Assembly: GCF_034274695.1 (NCBI RefSeq)
Contig: NZ_CP128362.1
Location: 7,132,501-7,196,500, forward strand
DNA: 64,000 nucleotides
Source: Chitinophaga sp. LS1
Lineage (GTDB): Bacteria > Bacteroidota > Bacteroidia > Chitinophagales > Chitinophagaceae
Direction: 5' to 3'
Shown piece by piece: positions 28,731 to 37,107 of the stretch. The notes below the pieces were generated by a model. That model made no database searches. It was not told the origin of the DNA and worked only from the letters and a program-made list of their open reading frames with translations. The translations under genes were made by a program, and so were the position numbers. The first letter of the stretch is position 1, and each line of letters begins with the position of its first letter.

Positions 28731-28757
28731 GCCCTCCATTGCTGGAGGGCTTTTTTT
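28731..28757 (+). terminator. Intrinsic terminator after SusD
   Basis: GCCCTCC (28731-28737) pairs with GGAGGGC (28744-28750), flanked by AAA and a run of seven T. Confidence 0.92.
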
Positions 28758-28768
28758 GTAAAATATAT

Positions 28769-28818
28769 TTTGCGAAACCGAATGGTTTCATATATATTTG
28801 CAACCATATGGTTTCATA
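28769..28818 (+). promoter_or_regulatory. ArsR-gene promoter with two operator-like repeats
   Basis: TTTG (28769-28772) and TATATTTG (28793-28800) are 20 bp apart, a good Bacteroidota promoter. GAAACC-GAAT-GGTTTC (28774-28789) is a perfect inverted repeat between the two elements, and AACCATATGGTT (28802-28813) is a perfect palindrome at the start site. Both share ATGGTTTCATA as direct repeats (28782 and 28808, 26 bp apart). This suggests autorepression by the ArsR protein that follows. Confidence 0.75.
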
Positions 28819-28832
28819 AATAACCTACACCC

Positions 28833-29153
28833 ATGAGAAGAGACATATTCCAGGCCATTGCGGACCCGACCAGAAGAGCAATTATAGGATTATTGGCCAT
28901 GCAGGCAATGACGCCGAACGGCATCGCGGAGCACTTTCAGACTACACGTCAGGCTGTGTCAAAGCACCTGCGGGTATTGACAGAATGCGAGGTTGTGAAA
29001 CAGGAGTATCAGGGCAGGGAAATTTTTTATCACCTTGAAATCCAGCGTATGAAAGAAATTGACAAATGGCTTGAACAGTTCCGCCAATTGTGGGAGACGC
29101 GTTTCGACCAGTTAGATAACGTATTAGCAAACCTCAAAAAAAATAAGCGATGA
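28833..29153 (+). CDS. ArsR-type winged-helix repressor
   Basis: 106 residues. FQAIADPTRRAIIGLLA and MTPNGIAEHFQTTRQAVSKHLRVLTECEVVKQEYQGREIFYHLE are the winged-helix pattern of the ArsR subgroup found with SRPBCC (AHSA1) proteins. There are no metal-binding cysteine pairs, so a metal sensor is unlikely. The stop overlaps the next start by four bases. Two palindromes in its promoter fit autorepression. Confidence 0.93.
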   Translation: MRRDIFQAIADPTRRAIIGLLAMQAMTPNGIAEHFQTTRQAVSKHLRVLTECEVVKQEYQGREIFYHLEIQRMKEIDKWLEQFRQLWETRFDQLDNVLANLKKNKR

Positions 29154-30106
29154 ACAAAGCGATCCTCTTTAACTTTGATGTAGACAAGGCAAACAAAAAG
29201 ATTAAGGTAGAGCGGTCTTTCAATGCGCCCCTGGACCTCGTATGGGCAGCATGGACAGAGGCTGACATTCTTGACCAGTGGTGGGCCCCAAAACCTTATA
29301 AAGTAGAAACAAAGTCTATGGATTTCAGGGAAGGCGGCAGATGGTTTTATGCCATGGTGAGTCCTGAAAATGAAAAGCATTGGTGTATCTTCGACTATGA
29401 GACCATTCAACCAGAGAAAATGTATGCAGGCAAGGATGCTTTTTGTGATGAAAACGGGGTGATAAATACTTCCTTCCCCAGTACTAACTGGACTAACAAT
29501 TTCGCTGAGACAGACGCTGACTCCACTACCGTAACCTGTGAGCTTCAGTTTAAAGCATTGGAAGATCTGGAAACACTGGTCAAGATGGGCTTCAAGGAAG
29601 GATTTACAGCGGGACTGGAAAACCTGGATCAGTACATCAGCACACAGTTTTACCTGCGTAAACAGAAGAAACCAGACAATCGGAACAGGGTATCTTATTA
29701 TGTGAACTTCCCGGGAAATACCGAAGAAGCGTTTAACTTTTACAGATCCGTTTTTAAGACTGAATTCGTAAATGGTATACAACGGTTTAGTGAGGCACCT
29801 GGCCATGAGCAAATGGATGAAGCACTGAAAAATATGATCATCCATGTAGAATTGCCACTCATAGGCGGACATATTCTGATGGGTACAGATGCACCAAAAG
29901 AAATGGGATTCACCGTGACATCCGGCAATAATATGCATATCAATGTAGAGCCAGCTACGAGGGAAGAAGCGACGAGATTATTCAATGAATTGTCTGTAGG
30001 TGGGAATGTGACCATGCCCTTGCAGGATATGTTCTGGGGTGCATACTTTGGAAGCTTTACAGATCAATTCGGAATCAACTGGATGATAAATCACCAAAAT
30101 ATATGA
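29150..30106 (+). CDS. Fusion of SRPBCC (AHSA1-like) and VOC (PhnB/glyoxalase-like) domains
   Basis: 318 residues. Residues about 15-165 are an SRPBCC ligand-binding fold (VERSFNAPLDLVWAAWTEADILDQWWAPKPY, FREGGRWFYAMVSPENEKHW, GFTAGLENLDQYI). Residues about 178-318 are a VOC domain of the PhnB-like kind (VSYYVNFPGNTEEAFNFYRSVFKTEF, GHILMGTDAPKEMGF, FWGAYFGSFTDQFGINWMIN). The two domains are more often separate genes; the fusion points to a shared small-molecule substrate. It overlaps both neighbours by four bases. Confidence 0.88.
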   Translation: MNKAILFNFDVDKANKKIKVERSFNAPLDLVWAAWTEADILDQWWAPKPYKVETKSMDFREGGRWFYAMVSPENEKHWCIFDYETIQPEKMYAGKDAFCDENGVINTSFPSTNWTNNFAETDADSTTVTCELQFKALEDLETLVKMGFKEGFTAGLENLDQYISTQFYLRKQKKPDNRNRVSYYVNFPGNTEEAFNFYRSVFKTEFVNGIQRFSEAPGHEQMDEALKNMIIHVELPLIGGHILMGTDAPKEMGFTVTSGNNMHINVEPATREEATRLFNELSVGGNVTMPLQDMFWGAYFGSFTDQFGINWMINHQNI

Positions 30107-30480
30107 AGAAAATAATCTTTAACATTCTGTCTGTATTGTTCGGGCTATTGCTCCTTAATGGCGGTTTTGCCAAATTCTTTCACTACATGCCTGAACAAAA
30201 AGATTTGCCGCCGGCCATGATGGCAGACAATGCTGCCTTCATGGAGATCTCCTGGCTGATGCCGCTTGTGGCAGTAGCGGAAATACTCGGAGGTATATTA
30301 ATTATTATTCCTAAAACAAGGGCGTTTGGTGCTGTGGTTATTTTCCCTGTAATGGTGGGAGTTGCGTTGACACATATTACGGTGGCACCAGGTGGATTGC
30401 CGATGGTTGCTGTGATATGGGCGATATTGTTGTGGATTATTTTTGAGAATTGGAAGAAGTATCTGCCAATGATCAGGTAA
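30103..30480 (+). CDS. DoxX family membrane protein
   Basis: 125 residues with four hydrophobic helices; GLLLLNGGFAKFFHYMPEQ and VAEILGGILIIIPKTRAFGAVVIFPVMVG are typical of DoxX/DoxD-like proteins. Function in this context is unknown. It is the last gene of the ArsR operon (four-base overlap) and is followed by a strong terminator. Confidence 0.85.
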   Translation: MKKIIFNILSVLFGLLLLNGGFAKFFHYMPEQKDLPPAMMADNAAFMEISWLMPLVAVAEILGGILIIIPKTRAFGAVVIFPVMVGVALTHITVAPGGLPMVAVIWAILLWIIFENWKKYLPMIR

Positions 30481-30506
30481 GTTTAAAAAGGATGTATCAT
30501 ATTTTT

Positions 30507-30548
30507 GGAGTGCCTCAAAAGTCTAATTTTTGGGGCACTCCGTTTTTT
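30507..30548 (+). terminator. Intrinsic terminator after the DoxX gene
   Basis: GGAGTGCC (30507-30514) pairs with GGCACTCC (30534-30541), with further pairing of AAAA and TTTT inside, followed by GTTTTTT. Confidence 0.85.
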
Positions 30549-30586
30549 GATTCATGCGCTTTGGCGCCAGATTGGCTCCTATTTTA

Positions 30587-33037
30587 TTATTCTAAAATGA
30601 TATTACATTCTTCGCTGATCGCTCCATACTTTTCACACCATGTAAGCCAATGATCCAACTCCGGCTCCATTGGCGGCGCATCTTCCTCCCCTCTGAAAAG
30701 CACGGCAGTTCCCGCTTTCAATTCTATCTGGTATTTCAAATTATCTATCCACTCCTGCCAGTATTTCACATCGCCCCGCTCATTGTATACATAATCCCAT
30801 AACTTAGGCTGGTGCACCCGGGCTTCATTTAACAGGGCAACATCACCCGTCTTTATTTCTTCCGCGATCTTTTTCAATGCCGCTTCTTCTTCCTCATCTG
30901 CATATGTAAAGTATTTAGGAAATACACCAAACGGATGCATCAGCTCATTCAGTATATCCAGATCTTTCACATGCATGCCCGCTATAATAAACGAACCTAC
31001 ACCAACATCCAGTCTTAACAAGGCACCTTGCTCCTCAGTTAGCATGCCATTCAATCCACACATAAAACTCTTGTCTATCGGATCTTTTACAAACCGCTCG
31101 TGCAACTGAATATTCACGCCCCAATAATAATCTAAAATACTATTCAGTTCATCTACCCGCTCAGACAGTGGCACCGACCTTGTAATTTCACCTGCCAGTC
31201 CCGCTGCTATCAATCCATCTAACAATGCAGCGCCTACCAGCCAGTAAGGACTGTCAGCTAACCCACGATGCTGGCTATCCTCCTGATACTTAGTAAAGAT
31301 ATATGCATAAGGAAACTGCGCCGCATACAATACCCTGTTGAATACAGACCCCGCCAATCCCTGAAAGATCGTTTCATCAGGTGTATTTCTAAACATCCAG
31401 ATCAGTTTCCAAAGCTGCTCTTTATCGACGTTTTTGATCAGCTTATTATTCCAATTGACCTTTCGGTTCACATACGTTTCGGCAATGTTGAATATCTTCA
31501 GCACTTCTGCCTGCATTTCTACCGGCGCCGATACCCATCTTTCATCTTCATTCTCTATTAATGTACCAATGGTATCCTCATCTGTAATGTACCAGAAAAA
31601 ATTCTTCTCATCATCCGTATGAATAGCTGTAATTGAACTGGGTACAGTGTCTCCTTCTTCATCTATCTCCCCACCTTTATTCAATGCAATATGCCAGCCA
31701 TCTTCATTAATCGCTACCCGCGTATGATCCGGCCCAAACAAAGGGACATTCAGCAGGTTGAGAAAATCTCCCTTTGAAATAACATTGCGCTGGATCAAAG
31801 GTTTTAACAAAGGAATACCCTCCTTCACCGTGGTATAATATAAGAACCAGTCTTCCTGGTCAAACAATTCATCAATCAACTTCTCTTTAATAATATCCTT
31901 ATCATCGTCATCATTAAAATCCAATACTTTCACACGGGCGAAATCTGAGAAATGGAAACGGTAATCATCTGCAACCACTATCGGTGCCCATACATATGAT
32001 TGACTATTAAATTCCCCATGGTTATAAATCCCCATCAGCAATTCTTTTACCGCTACATATCCGGTTACGTAAATAAGCTGACCTCCAACGATGACGTTCT
32101 TTGCTTTTAGATTTCCTAATACTATCAGTGAGCAGGCACCATCAGTTTCTTCGTTCATGATATTGCCATTCACAATCAGATCACCGATAACAATAATGCC
32201 AAAATAATCCGGCACATCGAGATCAAGTGATTCCAGTACCGTGGTACCATTGTAGAGCAAAAATTTCAGCTCATTGCGTTCCGGCATTTTTTCCACCATC
32301 GCCAATGGATAGCCTTCGTACTTAGCCGGTAAATGCTGTACCAATGGTTTAATAACATCAAAGCCTACAATTTGTGGAACCGGATTATTATCGGCAGAAA
32401 TATGCTTCAATGAAGATTTGAACACAGGCACACCTTCCTTTAATAATTGAAGGAAACCTGCATCACCTGCAAAAAGATAATTGTCATCATCCAGCAATTG
32501 AGCAGCGATTTCCGGTAAGAGGATCTTTTTCCAGTCGGTATAATCTGCAGCCGGAATCTGCCATCCACGACAATAAGTGGCCGCATGGATGGTACCTTTT
32601 ATCTTCCCACTATGATCATCAATGATCAATAACTCTCCATTCAGGTCGCCGGATATTTCCACATTGCCATGGTTGTAATAGGCGACCATGACATCGGCGA
32701 CCGTTACATCTCCATTCACAATGATTTCTACACAGCCTGCTACGAGGCGGGTACAGGTCAGGGAACCGTTTACCAACAAAAAGCAACTGTAGGTATCCAG
32801 TTCAAAATCCATAATAGGGGCATTGACGGTGAGGTTCCCGTTTACAATAATGCCAGCAACATTCTGTTCATAATACAGGTCATATAGGTCTAAAAATTCG
32901 TTTAGTACAGTATCCCCTTCGTATATCCTGATTTGTAGGGTATCCAGGTTTTCTTCGAACAGATCATAGTCAGTCGTAAGGGAGTCTAACAAATCGTTTT
33001 CCAGGGCTGCTCTTAGTGGCAAGGTTTTGAAGCTCAA
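30587..33037 (-). CDS. Large cytosolic protein with duplicated beta-solenoid (polymer-forming-like) modules
   Basis: 816 residues, no signal peptide. Not recognised as a named family. Residues about 60-150 carry repeated short strands of the form IIVNGNLTVNAPI, FLLVNGSLTC, IIVNGDVTVADVMVAYYNHG; residues about 285-365 repeat the theme (IIVIGDLIVNGNI, SLIVLGNLKAKNVIVGGQLI, LLMGIYNHGEFN). Each module is followed by a similar stretch (LLKEGVPVFKSS and TVKEGIPLLKPL), so the N-terminal half is an internal tandem duplication. The solenoid resembles bactofilin-like folds. The C-terminal half is helical and acidic. It stands alone, convergent with the DoxX operon. Confidence 0.55.
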   Translation of the reverse strand: MSFKTLPLRAALENDLLDSLTTDYDLFEENLDTLQIRIYEGDTVLNEFLDLYDLYYEQNVAGIIVNGNLTVNAPIMDFELDTYSCFLLVNGSLTCTRLVAGCVEIIVNGDVTVADVMVAYYNHGNVEISGDLNGELLIIDDHSGKIKGTIHAATYCRGWQIPAADYTDWKKILLPEIAAQLLDDDNYLFAGDAGFLQLLKEGVPVFKSSLKHISADNNPVPQIVGFDVIKPLVQHLPAKYEGYPLAMVEKMPERNELKFLLYNGTTVLESLDLDVPDYFGIIVIGDLIVNGNIMNEETDGACSLIVLGNLKAKNVIVGGQLIYVTGYVAVKELLMGIYNHGEFNSQSYVWAPIVVADDYRFHFSDFARVKVLDFNDDDDKDIIKEKLIDELFDQEDWFLYYTTVKEGIPLLKPLIQRNVISKGDFLNLLNVPLFGPDHTRVAINEDGWHIALNKGGEIDEEGDTVPSSITAIHTDDEKNFFWYITDEDTIGTLIENEDERWVSAPVEMQAEVLKIFNIAETYVNRKVNWNNKLIKNVDKEQLWKLIWMFRNTPDETIFQGLAGSVFNRVLYAAQFPYAYIFTKYQEDSQHRGLADSPYWLVGAALLDGLIAAGLAGEITRSVPLSERVDELNSILDYYWGVNIQLHERFVKDPIDKSFMCGLNGMLTEEQGALLRLDVGVGSFIIAGMHVKDLDILNELMHPFGVFPKYFTYADEEEEAALKKIAEEIKTGDVALLNEARVHQPKLWDYVYNERGDVKYWQEWIDNLKYQIELKAGTAVLFRGEEDAPPMEPELDHWLTWCEKYGAISEECNIILE

Positions 33038-33097
33038 AATAATGGTTTTTATAGACTGTGAAGATAATGACTTTAATAAATGATTTACATTTATGCC

Positions 33098-34375
33098 ATG
33101 AGATGTTTTTTGCTCCTTTTTATATTACAGGCTACAGCCTGTAGTCATACAGAAAGCTTCCCTACCGGGAAAGTCATTGATACCGTGGTCTGTAAGGCCA
33201 ATCCATCGCAGACCTATGCCCTGTATATCCCGCCGGATCACAAAGGAGCTGTTATGTATTGCTTTGATGCCCATGGTGCGGGAGTATTGCCTTTGAATAA
33301 TTATAAAGCACTGGCAGACAAGTATGGGTATATCCTGGTGGGGAGTAATAATTCTAAAAACGGGAACGACTGGAGCACGACGGAAAACATCTGGCAGGCA
33401 CTGGAAAAGGATACAAGAGCACGGTTAGAGATTGATACCAACCATGTATACACCCTTGGATTTTCAGGTGGAGCAAAAGTTGCAGGATATGTAGCATTGA
33501 ATCATCCGGGTATTAAATCGGTGATTGTCAATGGTGCAGGATTACCGGATGGTACGCCGCCAGGAGATTTTCCTTTTACCTATACCACAGTAGCGGGCGA
33601 AGGAGACCTGAACCTGACAGACCTGCTGGGGTATCATATGGCTTTGAACAAAACCAACACGAAGCATCACCTGATCACTTACAATGGCAAACATGAATGG
33701 GCACCGGCTACGTCCATGGATGTAGCATTTGCAGGTATCAAAGCAGATGAAGGCGCTGCGCCACCAGATTTTATGGCGAAGACCCGCACAAGGATGGAAA
33801 TGGCTGTACAGTCGAATCAGTTCCTGAAAGCGGAAACAGAGTGCAGGTTATTGCTCAGTTATATGCCAAATGATAATTTCTTTAAAAATCAATTAGATAT
33901 CATCCTGAGTAATCCTGCATATAAAACACAGTCGCAAGAGCAGATGGCGGTATTGATAAAAGAGCAAAATACCAAGGAGTCTTATAATGCGAACCTCGGT
34001 ACCCAGGATACCGCTTACTGGCCCAAAACCATTAGCAGCCTGAATGCGGGGGCACAACTCCCCTCTTTTGAAGGCGCTATGAACCAACGGCTATTGGCTT
34101 ATCTGTCTCTGATGTTCTATTCTGTAAGCAACCATTATATGGCGAGTCATACCGATGGGGTGGCGAGACATTTTGTAGACCTTTATGAACTGGCGGATCC
34201 TACCAACAGCGAAGCGTATTATTTCTCTGCGATATTGTATGCTCGTGCAGGAGATGCGGATCATGCAGCGACAGCATTGAAAAATGCAGTGAAGAATGGT
34301 TTTAAAGATAAAGGACGGTTTGAACAACAACCAGAATTTGCCACAATGAAAAATTTATCTGGAATAGTGAAATGA
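33098..34375 (+). CDS. Lipoprotein alpha/beta hydrolase (esterase-like) with C-terminal helical repeats
   Basis: 425 residues from ATG 33098, which places a lipobox (LLFILQATAC) at the right distance; an in-frame ATG at 33080 would add six residues before the signal. The nucleophile elbow is TLGFSGGAKVAGY (GxSxG). A histidine in YNGKHEWAP probably completes the active site. After residue about 230 the chain becomes helical with a TPR-like character (FYSVSNHYMASHTDGVARHFVDLYELADP, AYYFSAILYARAGDADHAATALKNAV). The substrate is unknown. No operon partner is evident. Confidence 0.75.
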   Translation: MRCFLLLFILQATACSHTESFPTGKVIDTVVCKANPSQTYALYIPPDHKGAVMYCFDAHGAGVLPLNNYKALADKYGYILVGSNNSKNGNDWSTTENIWQALEKDTRARLEIDTNHVYTLGFSGGAKVAGYVALNHPGIKSVIVNGAGLPDGTPPGDFPFTYTTVAGEGDLNLTDLLGYHMALNKTNTKHHLITYNGKHEWAPATSMDVAFAGIKADEGAAPPDFMAKTRTRMEMAVQSNQFLKAETECRLLLSYMPNDNFFKNQLDIILSNPAYKTQSQEQMAVLIKEQNTKESYNANLGTQDTAYWPKTISSLNAGAQLPSFEGAMNQRLLAYLSLMFYSVSNHYMASHTDGVARHFVDLYELADPTNSEAYYFSAILYARAGDADHAATALKNAVKNGFKDKGRFEQQPEFATMKNLSGIVK

Positions 34376-34392
34376 AATTAAAAAATTCCTAT

Positions 34393-34400
34393 ACCTTTGC
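34393..34400 (+). promoter_or_regulatory. -7 element of the RNA-ligase leader transcript
   Basis: TACCTTTG matches the Bacteroidota TAnnTTTG consensus, 17 bp before the ATG of a 29-codon leader ORF. No clear TTTG is present at -33. Confidence 0.55.
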
Positions 34401-34417
34401 TCCCGCAAAACTTTAAA

Positions 34418-34507
34418 ATGAAACAAGTACAACAAATAGCACCAATGATCAGCGGAGACGAATATCTCCGTTATCCGCTGTGTGGGGCTTATTGTACTGA
34501 TAAATAA
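34418..34507 (+). CDS. 29-residue leader peptide upstream of RNA ligase
   Basis: A short ORF begins MKQVQQIAPMISGDEY and ends LRYPLCGAYCTDK, stop at 34505. It lies between a good -7 element and an intrinsic terminator, and its codons for CGAYC overlap one arm of the predicted antiterminator. The second half is rich in tyrosine (3) and cysteine (2) with one arginine. I read it as a regulatory leader peptide, not a functional protein; a short secreted or modified peptide cannot be excluded. Within the ORF CGGAGA (34453-34458) pairs with TCTCCG (34465-34470), an alternative early hairpin. Confidence 0.55.
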   Translation: MKQVQQIAPMISGDEYLRYPLCGAYCTDK

Positions 34508-34566
34508 AGGATTACCTTATTCCGTATAATACAAGCCCCGCAAGCAATTGCGGGGCTTTTTCTTTT
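34484..34566 (+). promoter_or_regulatory. Candidate transcription attenuator with competing stems
   Basis: AAGCCCCGC (34533-34541) and GCGGGGCTT (34550-34558) form a perfect 9-bp stem followed by TTTTCTTTTT, a strong intrinsic terminator placed 22 bp before the RNA ligase ATG. The arm AAGCCCC can instead pair with GGGGCTT at 34484-34490 inside the leader ORF, which would prevent the terminator. The two structures exclude each other, as in leader-peptide attenuation. Confidence 0.6.
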
Positions 34567-34587
34567 TAATCCCAACCTACATTTAAC

Positions 34588-35598
34588 ATGAGAAAACTAG
34601 CAAGTATCCAAAGGATCAAAAAACTGGAACCTATCGAAGGTGCTGATGCCATAGAGAAAGCCTATGTGCTTGGCTGGCAGTTAGTCGTAAAGAAAGATGA
34701 ATTTAACCCCGGTGATCTCTGCATCTATTGCGAGATCGATAGTTTGATGCCCCCTAAACCCGAATTTGAATTCTTACGAGCCAGAGGCATGCGCATCAAG
34801 ACTGCAAGACTGAGAGGCCAGATCTCCCAGGGCATTGCTTTCCCTCTCTCCTACCTGCCTGCAGGTTTTGAAGTGGAGGAAGGCGCTGATTGCACCGATG
34901 CACTGGGCATTACCAAATACGACCCTCCTATGCCTGCGTGTCTGAATGGCGTGGCGAAAGGCCCCTTCCCCGGTTTTATACCCAAAACGGATGAGACCCG
35001 GGTACAGGTATTGCAGGATATACTCGACAAATACGTTGGCGAGACCTGCTACATCACTGAAAAGCTGGATGGTAGCTCTACCACTTACTTCATCAACAAT
35101 GGTGAATTCGGCGTATGTAGCCGTAACCTGGAATTACTGGAAGATAGTGAGAACAGTCTATGGAAAGTAGCCAGAGAGCAGGATATTGAAAACAAACTTC
35201 GATCACTGAATGGCAACTATGCCTTCCAGGGAGAAATGATTGGCGAAGGTATACAGGGTAATAAACTGAAGTTACGCGGGCAGCACATCCGGTTCTTCAA
35301 TGTATTTGACATAGACAATGCTGCATACCTGGATTTTGATAGATTCACTTCGCTGATGTCTTCACTGGAACTGAGCACTGTACCAGTATTGAGTACGGAT
35401 TACGTGTTGGAAAATGACATTGAGGTACTGGTAAAGAAGGCCACTATCAGGAGTAGCATCTGTACAGAGGCATGGGCGGAGGGCATCGTTATCCGTCCTG
35501 TAAAAGAACGGATAGAGTTGTACAACAATCACTTTGTACATAGCAGGGTGACCTTCAAAGCTATCAATCCTGAATTCCTTTTAAAATATGGTGAATAG
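34588..35598 (+). CDS. RNA ligase (DraRnl-like, TIGR02306 type)
   Basis: 336 residues. Residues 1-115 form an N-terminal OB-type module (RKLASIQRIKKLEPIEGADAIE, WQLVVKKDEFNPGDLCIYCEID), as in the DraRnl group. The nucleotidyl-transferase motif I is TEKLDGSSTTYF, whose lysine is the expected AMP attachment site; motif III-like FQGEMIGEGIQGNKL and motif IV/V-like EGIVIRPVKER follow. These enzymes seal RNA breaks using ATP; known members join 3'-OH to 5'-PO4 ends, sometimes with a DNA template. The gene follows an apparent leader-peptide attenuator, which suggests expression is conditional. No repair partner (kinase-phosphatase) is adjacent. Confidence 0.88.
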   Translation: MRKLASIQRIKKLEPIEGADAIEKAYVLGWQLVVKKDEFNPGDLCIYCEIDSLMPPKPEFEFLRARGMRIKTARLRGQISQGIAFPLSYLPAGFEVEEGADCTDALGITKYDPPMPACLNGVAKGPFPGFIPKTDETRVQVLQDILDKYVGETCYITEKLDGSSTTYFINNGEFGVCSRNLELLEDSENSLWKVAREQDIENKLRSLNGNYAFQGEMIGEGIQGNKLKLRGQHIRFFNVFDIDNAAYLDFDRFTSLMSSLELSTVPVLSTDYVLENDIEVLVKKATIRSSICTEAWAEGIVIRPVKERIELYNNHFVHSRVTFKAINPEFLLKYGE

Positions 35599-35776
35599 TT
35601 TTTTTAGGGGGTATCTAAATATGATACTCCCTTTTTGGGGTTCCCGGATTGAGCCAACCAGTCCTTTTAACCAATCTCAGGACCTTTGTTTATTTTTAAT
35701 CCATCCTTTCTTTATCTTTATACGATCCTATTATTACGAGCGCGCATATTTTACGTTTAAACTCAAAACATTCAAA

Positions 35777-35866
35777 ATGAAGAGACCCGTCTTAATAGTA
35801 TCAATATCTACGGCTTTGAAACGGCTATCGAAAAGAATATCAATAACCCACAAATAATATACATCT
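35777..35866 (+). other. Short unexplained stretch before the 103-residue ORF
   Basis: The gap 35599-35866 (268 bp) has no clear gene. An open frame without ATG reads QNEETRLNSINIYGFETAIE then KNINNPQIIYIYE and its TGA overlaps the next ATG (TATGAATGA), so it may be the tail of a decayed upstream gene. Another frame has an ATG at 35777 for 26 residues (MKRPVLIVSISTALKR...), less protein-like. Confidence 0.25.
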
Positions 35867-36178
35867 ATGAATGACATAGAATTTATCGTTTACTTTAATG
35901 ATTGTTTTTTTACCCATCTGTATGGAGAATCATTTTACAATGATCGACCTGAGCCCAACAGAATGCACGCACAATCATTATGGAACATCTACCAGACCAT
36001 GAAAGCCGGTGGTAATAGTATTGCCATCACAGATAAAGATAAGAACATTGTCTTTGAAACATCCCACCTGCTGGAACTGCGAGACTGGATCGGGCGGAAA
36101 TACCCACAGTTTGTATACATACTGGACGCGCAGACTACAAGCAATCATCCAGGAGACCGGCTAAAACGCCCATCTTAA
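35867..36178 (+). CDS. Hypothetical protein, 103 residues
   Basis: Not recognised. The sequence is protein-like and balanced (MNDIEFIVYFNDCFFTHLYG, AQSLWNIYQTMKAGGNSIAI, TDKDKNIVFETSHLLELRDW). No signal peptide, membrane helix or known motif. The last 44 bp overlap the 3' end of the convergent ppx gene, so the C-terminal tail (TTSNHPGDRLKRPS) is constrained by the other strand or is a recent extension. Confidence 0.55.
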   Translation: MNDIEFIVYFNDCFFTHLYGESFYNDRPEPNRMHAQSLWNIYQTMKAGGNSIAITDKDKNIVFETSHLLELRDWIGRKYPQFVYILDAQTTSNHPGDRLKRPS

Positions 36179-37037
36179 GGTCATAAGTAGAAAGGCTTAA
36201 TTGCTGTAAGTTCAACTGCTCCAATACATAATCCGTAATGATAGCAGCAATGACGATCATATCTACACGCAGGGAAATTAAGCCTTTCATATTTGCACGT
36301 TCACTGTGTGTAGCATGAATTAACCTTTTAGAAATTGCTTTGTATCTATCTATATCCAAACCCGCTGAAGCCACCTCCCCTATTTCATTTCCATCATTCA
36401 ATAACGCAGCAAATGATTCAAAAGCACCCGCAGAACCGACTAACAAAGAAGGCTTGTGTTGTGCACACGCCTCTTTTAAATCAGGTAATGTATTGTGTAA
36501 ATGATCTATAATAGACTGATGCTCCGTATCACTCAACGGATCTGAATGAAAATAAGCCTGCATCAACCTGGCTGCGCCTATGTTATAGCTTTTCTTCCAG
36601 AGCGCCTTTTCCGGATTACAGATAATAAACTCCGTACTTCCCCCACCAATATCCATCACAAGGGTCGTTTGTTTTATCAGGCCAGTTGCCATCACCCCGC
36701 TGAATATATATCCTGCTTCCGCTTCGCCGGTAATCACTTCTATATGAATCCCAATCTCTGCTGCTTTAGCTACAAATTCCTGCCCGTTTTCTGCACTACG
36801 TACGGCAGATGTAGCCACTGCTTTGATCGTATCTACTTTATAATTGTCAATGGTAGCTTTGAATTGCCTGAGCGTACGAATGCCCCTTTCCATTGCCTCC
36901 GGTATGATCATATTTTGGTTGATCCTTCCCTCCCCTAACAATACCGGTACAGTCGTTTTATATAAAATCTGATCTACACCTTCTGCTATCAGCAAATGAA
37001 ACGTATTTGTACCCAGGTCTATTACTGCGAATCTCAT
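36135..37037 (-). CDS. Ppx/GppA family exopolyphosphatase / guanosine pentaphosphatase
   Basis: 300 residues. The actin-like ATPase fold is shown by MRFAVIDLGTNTFHLLIAE (phosphate 1), a catalytic glutamate region in ITGEAEAGYIFSG, and VMDIGGGSTEFIICNPEK (phosphate 2). The length corresponds to the short form, without the C-terminal HD-like domain. It removes terminal phosphate from polyphosphate or pppGpp in the cytosol. The gene stands alone and converges on the 103-residue ORF. Confidence 0.92.
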   Translation of the reverse strand: MRFAVIDLGTNTFHLLIAEGVDQILYKTTVPVLLGEGRINQNMIIPEAMERGIRTLRQFKATIDNYKVDTIKAVATSAVRSAENGQEFVAKAAEIGIHIEVITGEAEAGYIFSGVMATGLIKQTTLVMDIGGGSTEFIICNPEKALWKKSYNIGAARLMQAYFHSDPLSDTEHQSIIDHLHNTLPDLKEACAQHKPSLLVGSAGAFESFAALLNDGNEIGEVASAGLDIDRYKAISKRLIHATHSERANMKGLISLRVDMIVIAAIITDYVLEQLNLQQLSLSTYDLKMGVLAGLLDDCL

Positions 37038-37107
37038 ATCCTACCCTTTAAATATTGCAAAAGATATAAAAATTCTCTTTAATTTAGGTTGTAGACACAT
37101 ATTCTAT

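Noticed and set aside
29030..29938. 302-residue minus-strand ORF opposite the SRPBCC-VOC gene
   Set aside because: Antisense shadow of a clear two-domain gene; no plausible domain.
34418..34507. RiPP precursor peptide (cysteine-containing tail)
   Set aside because: No modification enzyme or transporter nearby, and the codons overlap a competing RNA stem, so a regulatory leader explains it better.
35588..35857. 89-residue ORF starting inside the RNA ligase stop region
   Set aside because: Aromatic-rich, not protein-like, and overlaps the ligase end; treated as non-coding apart from the small frames described.
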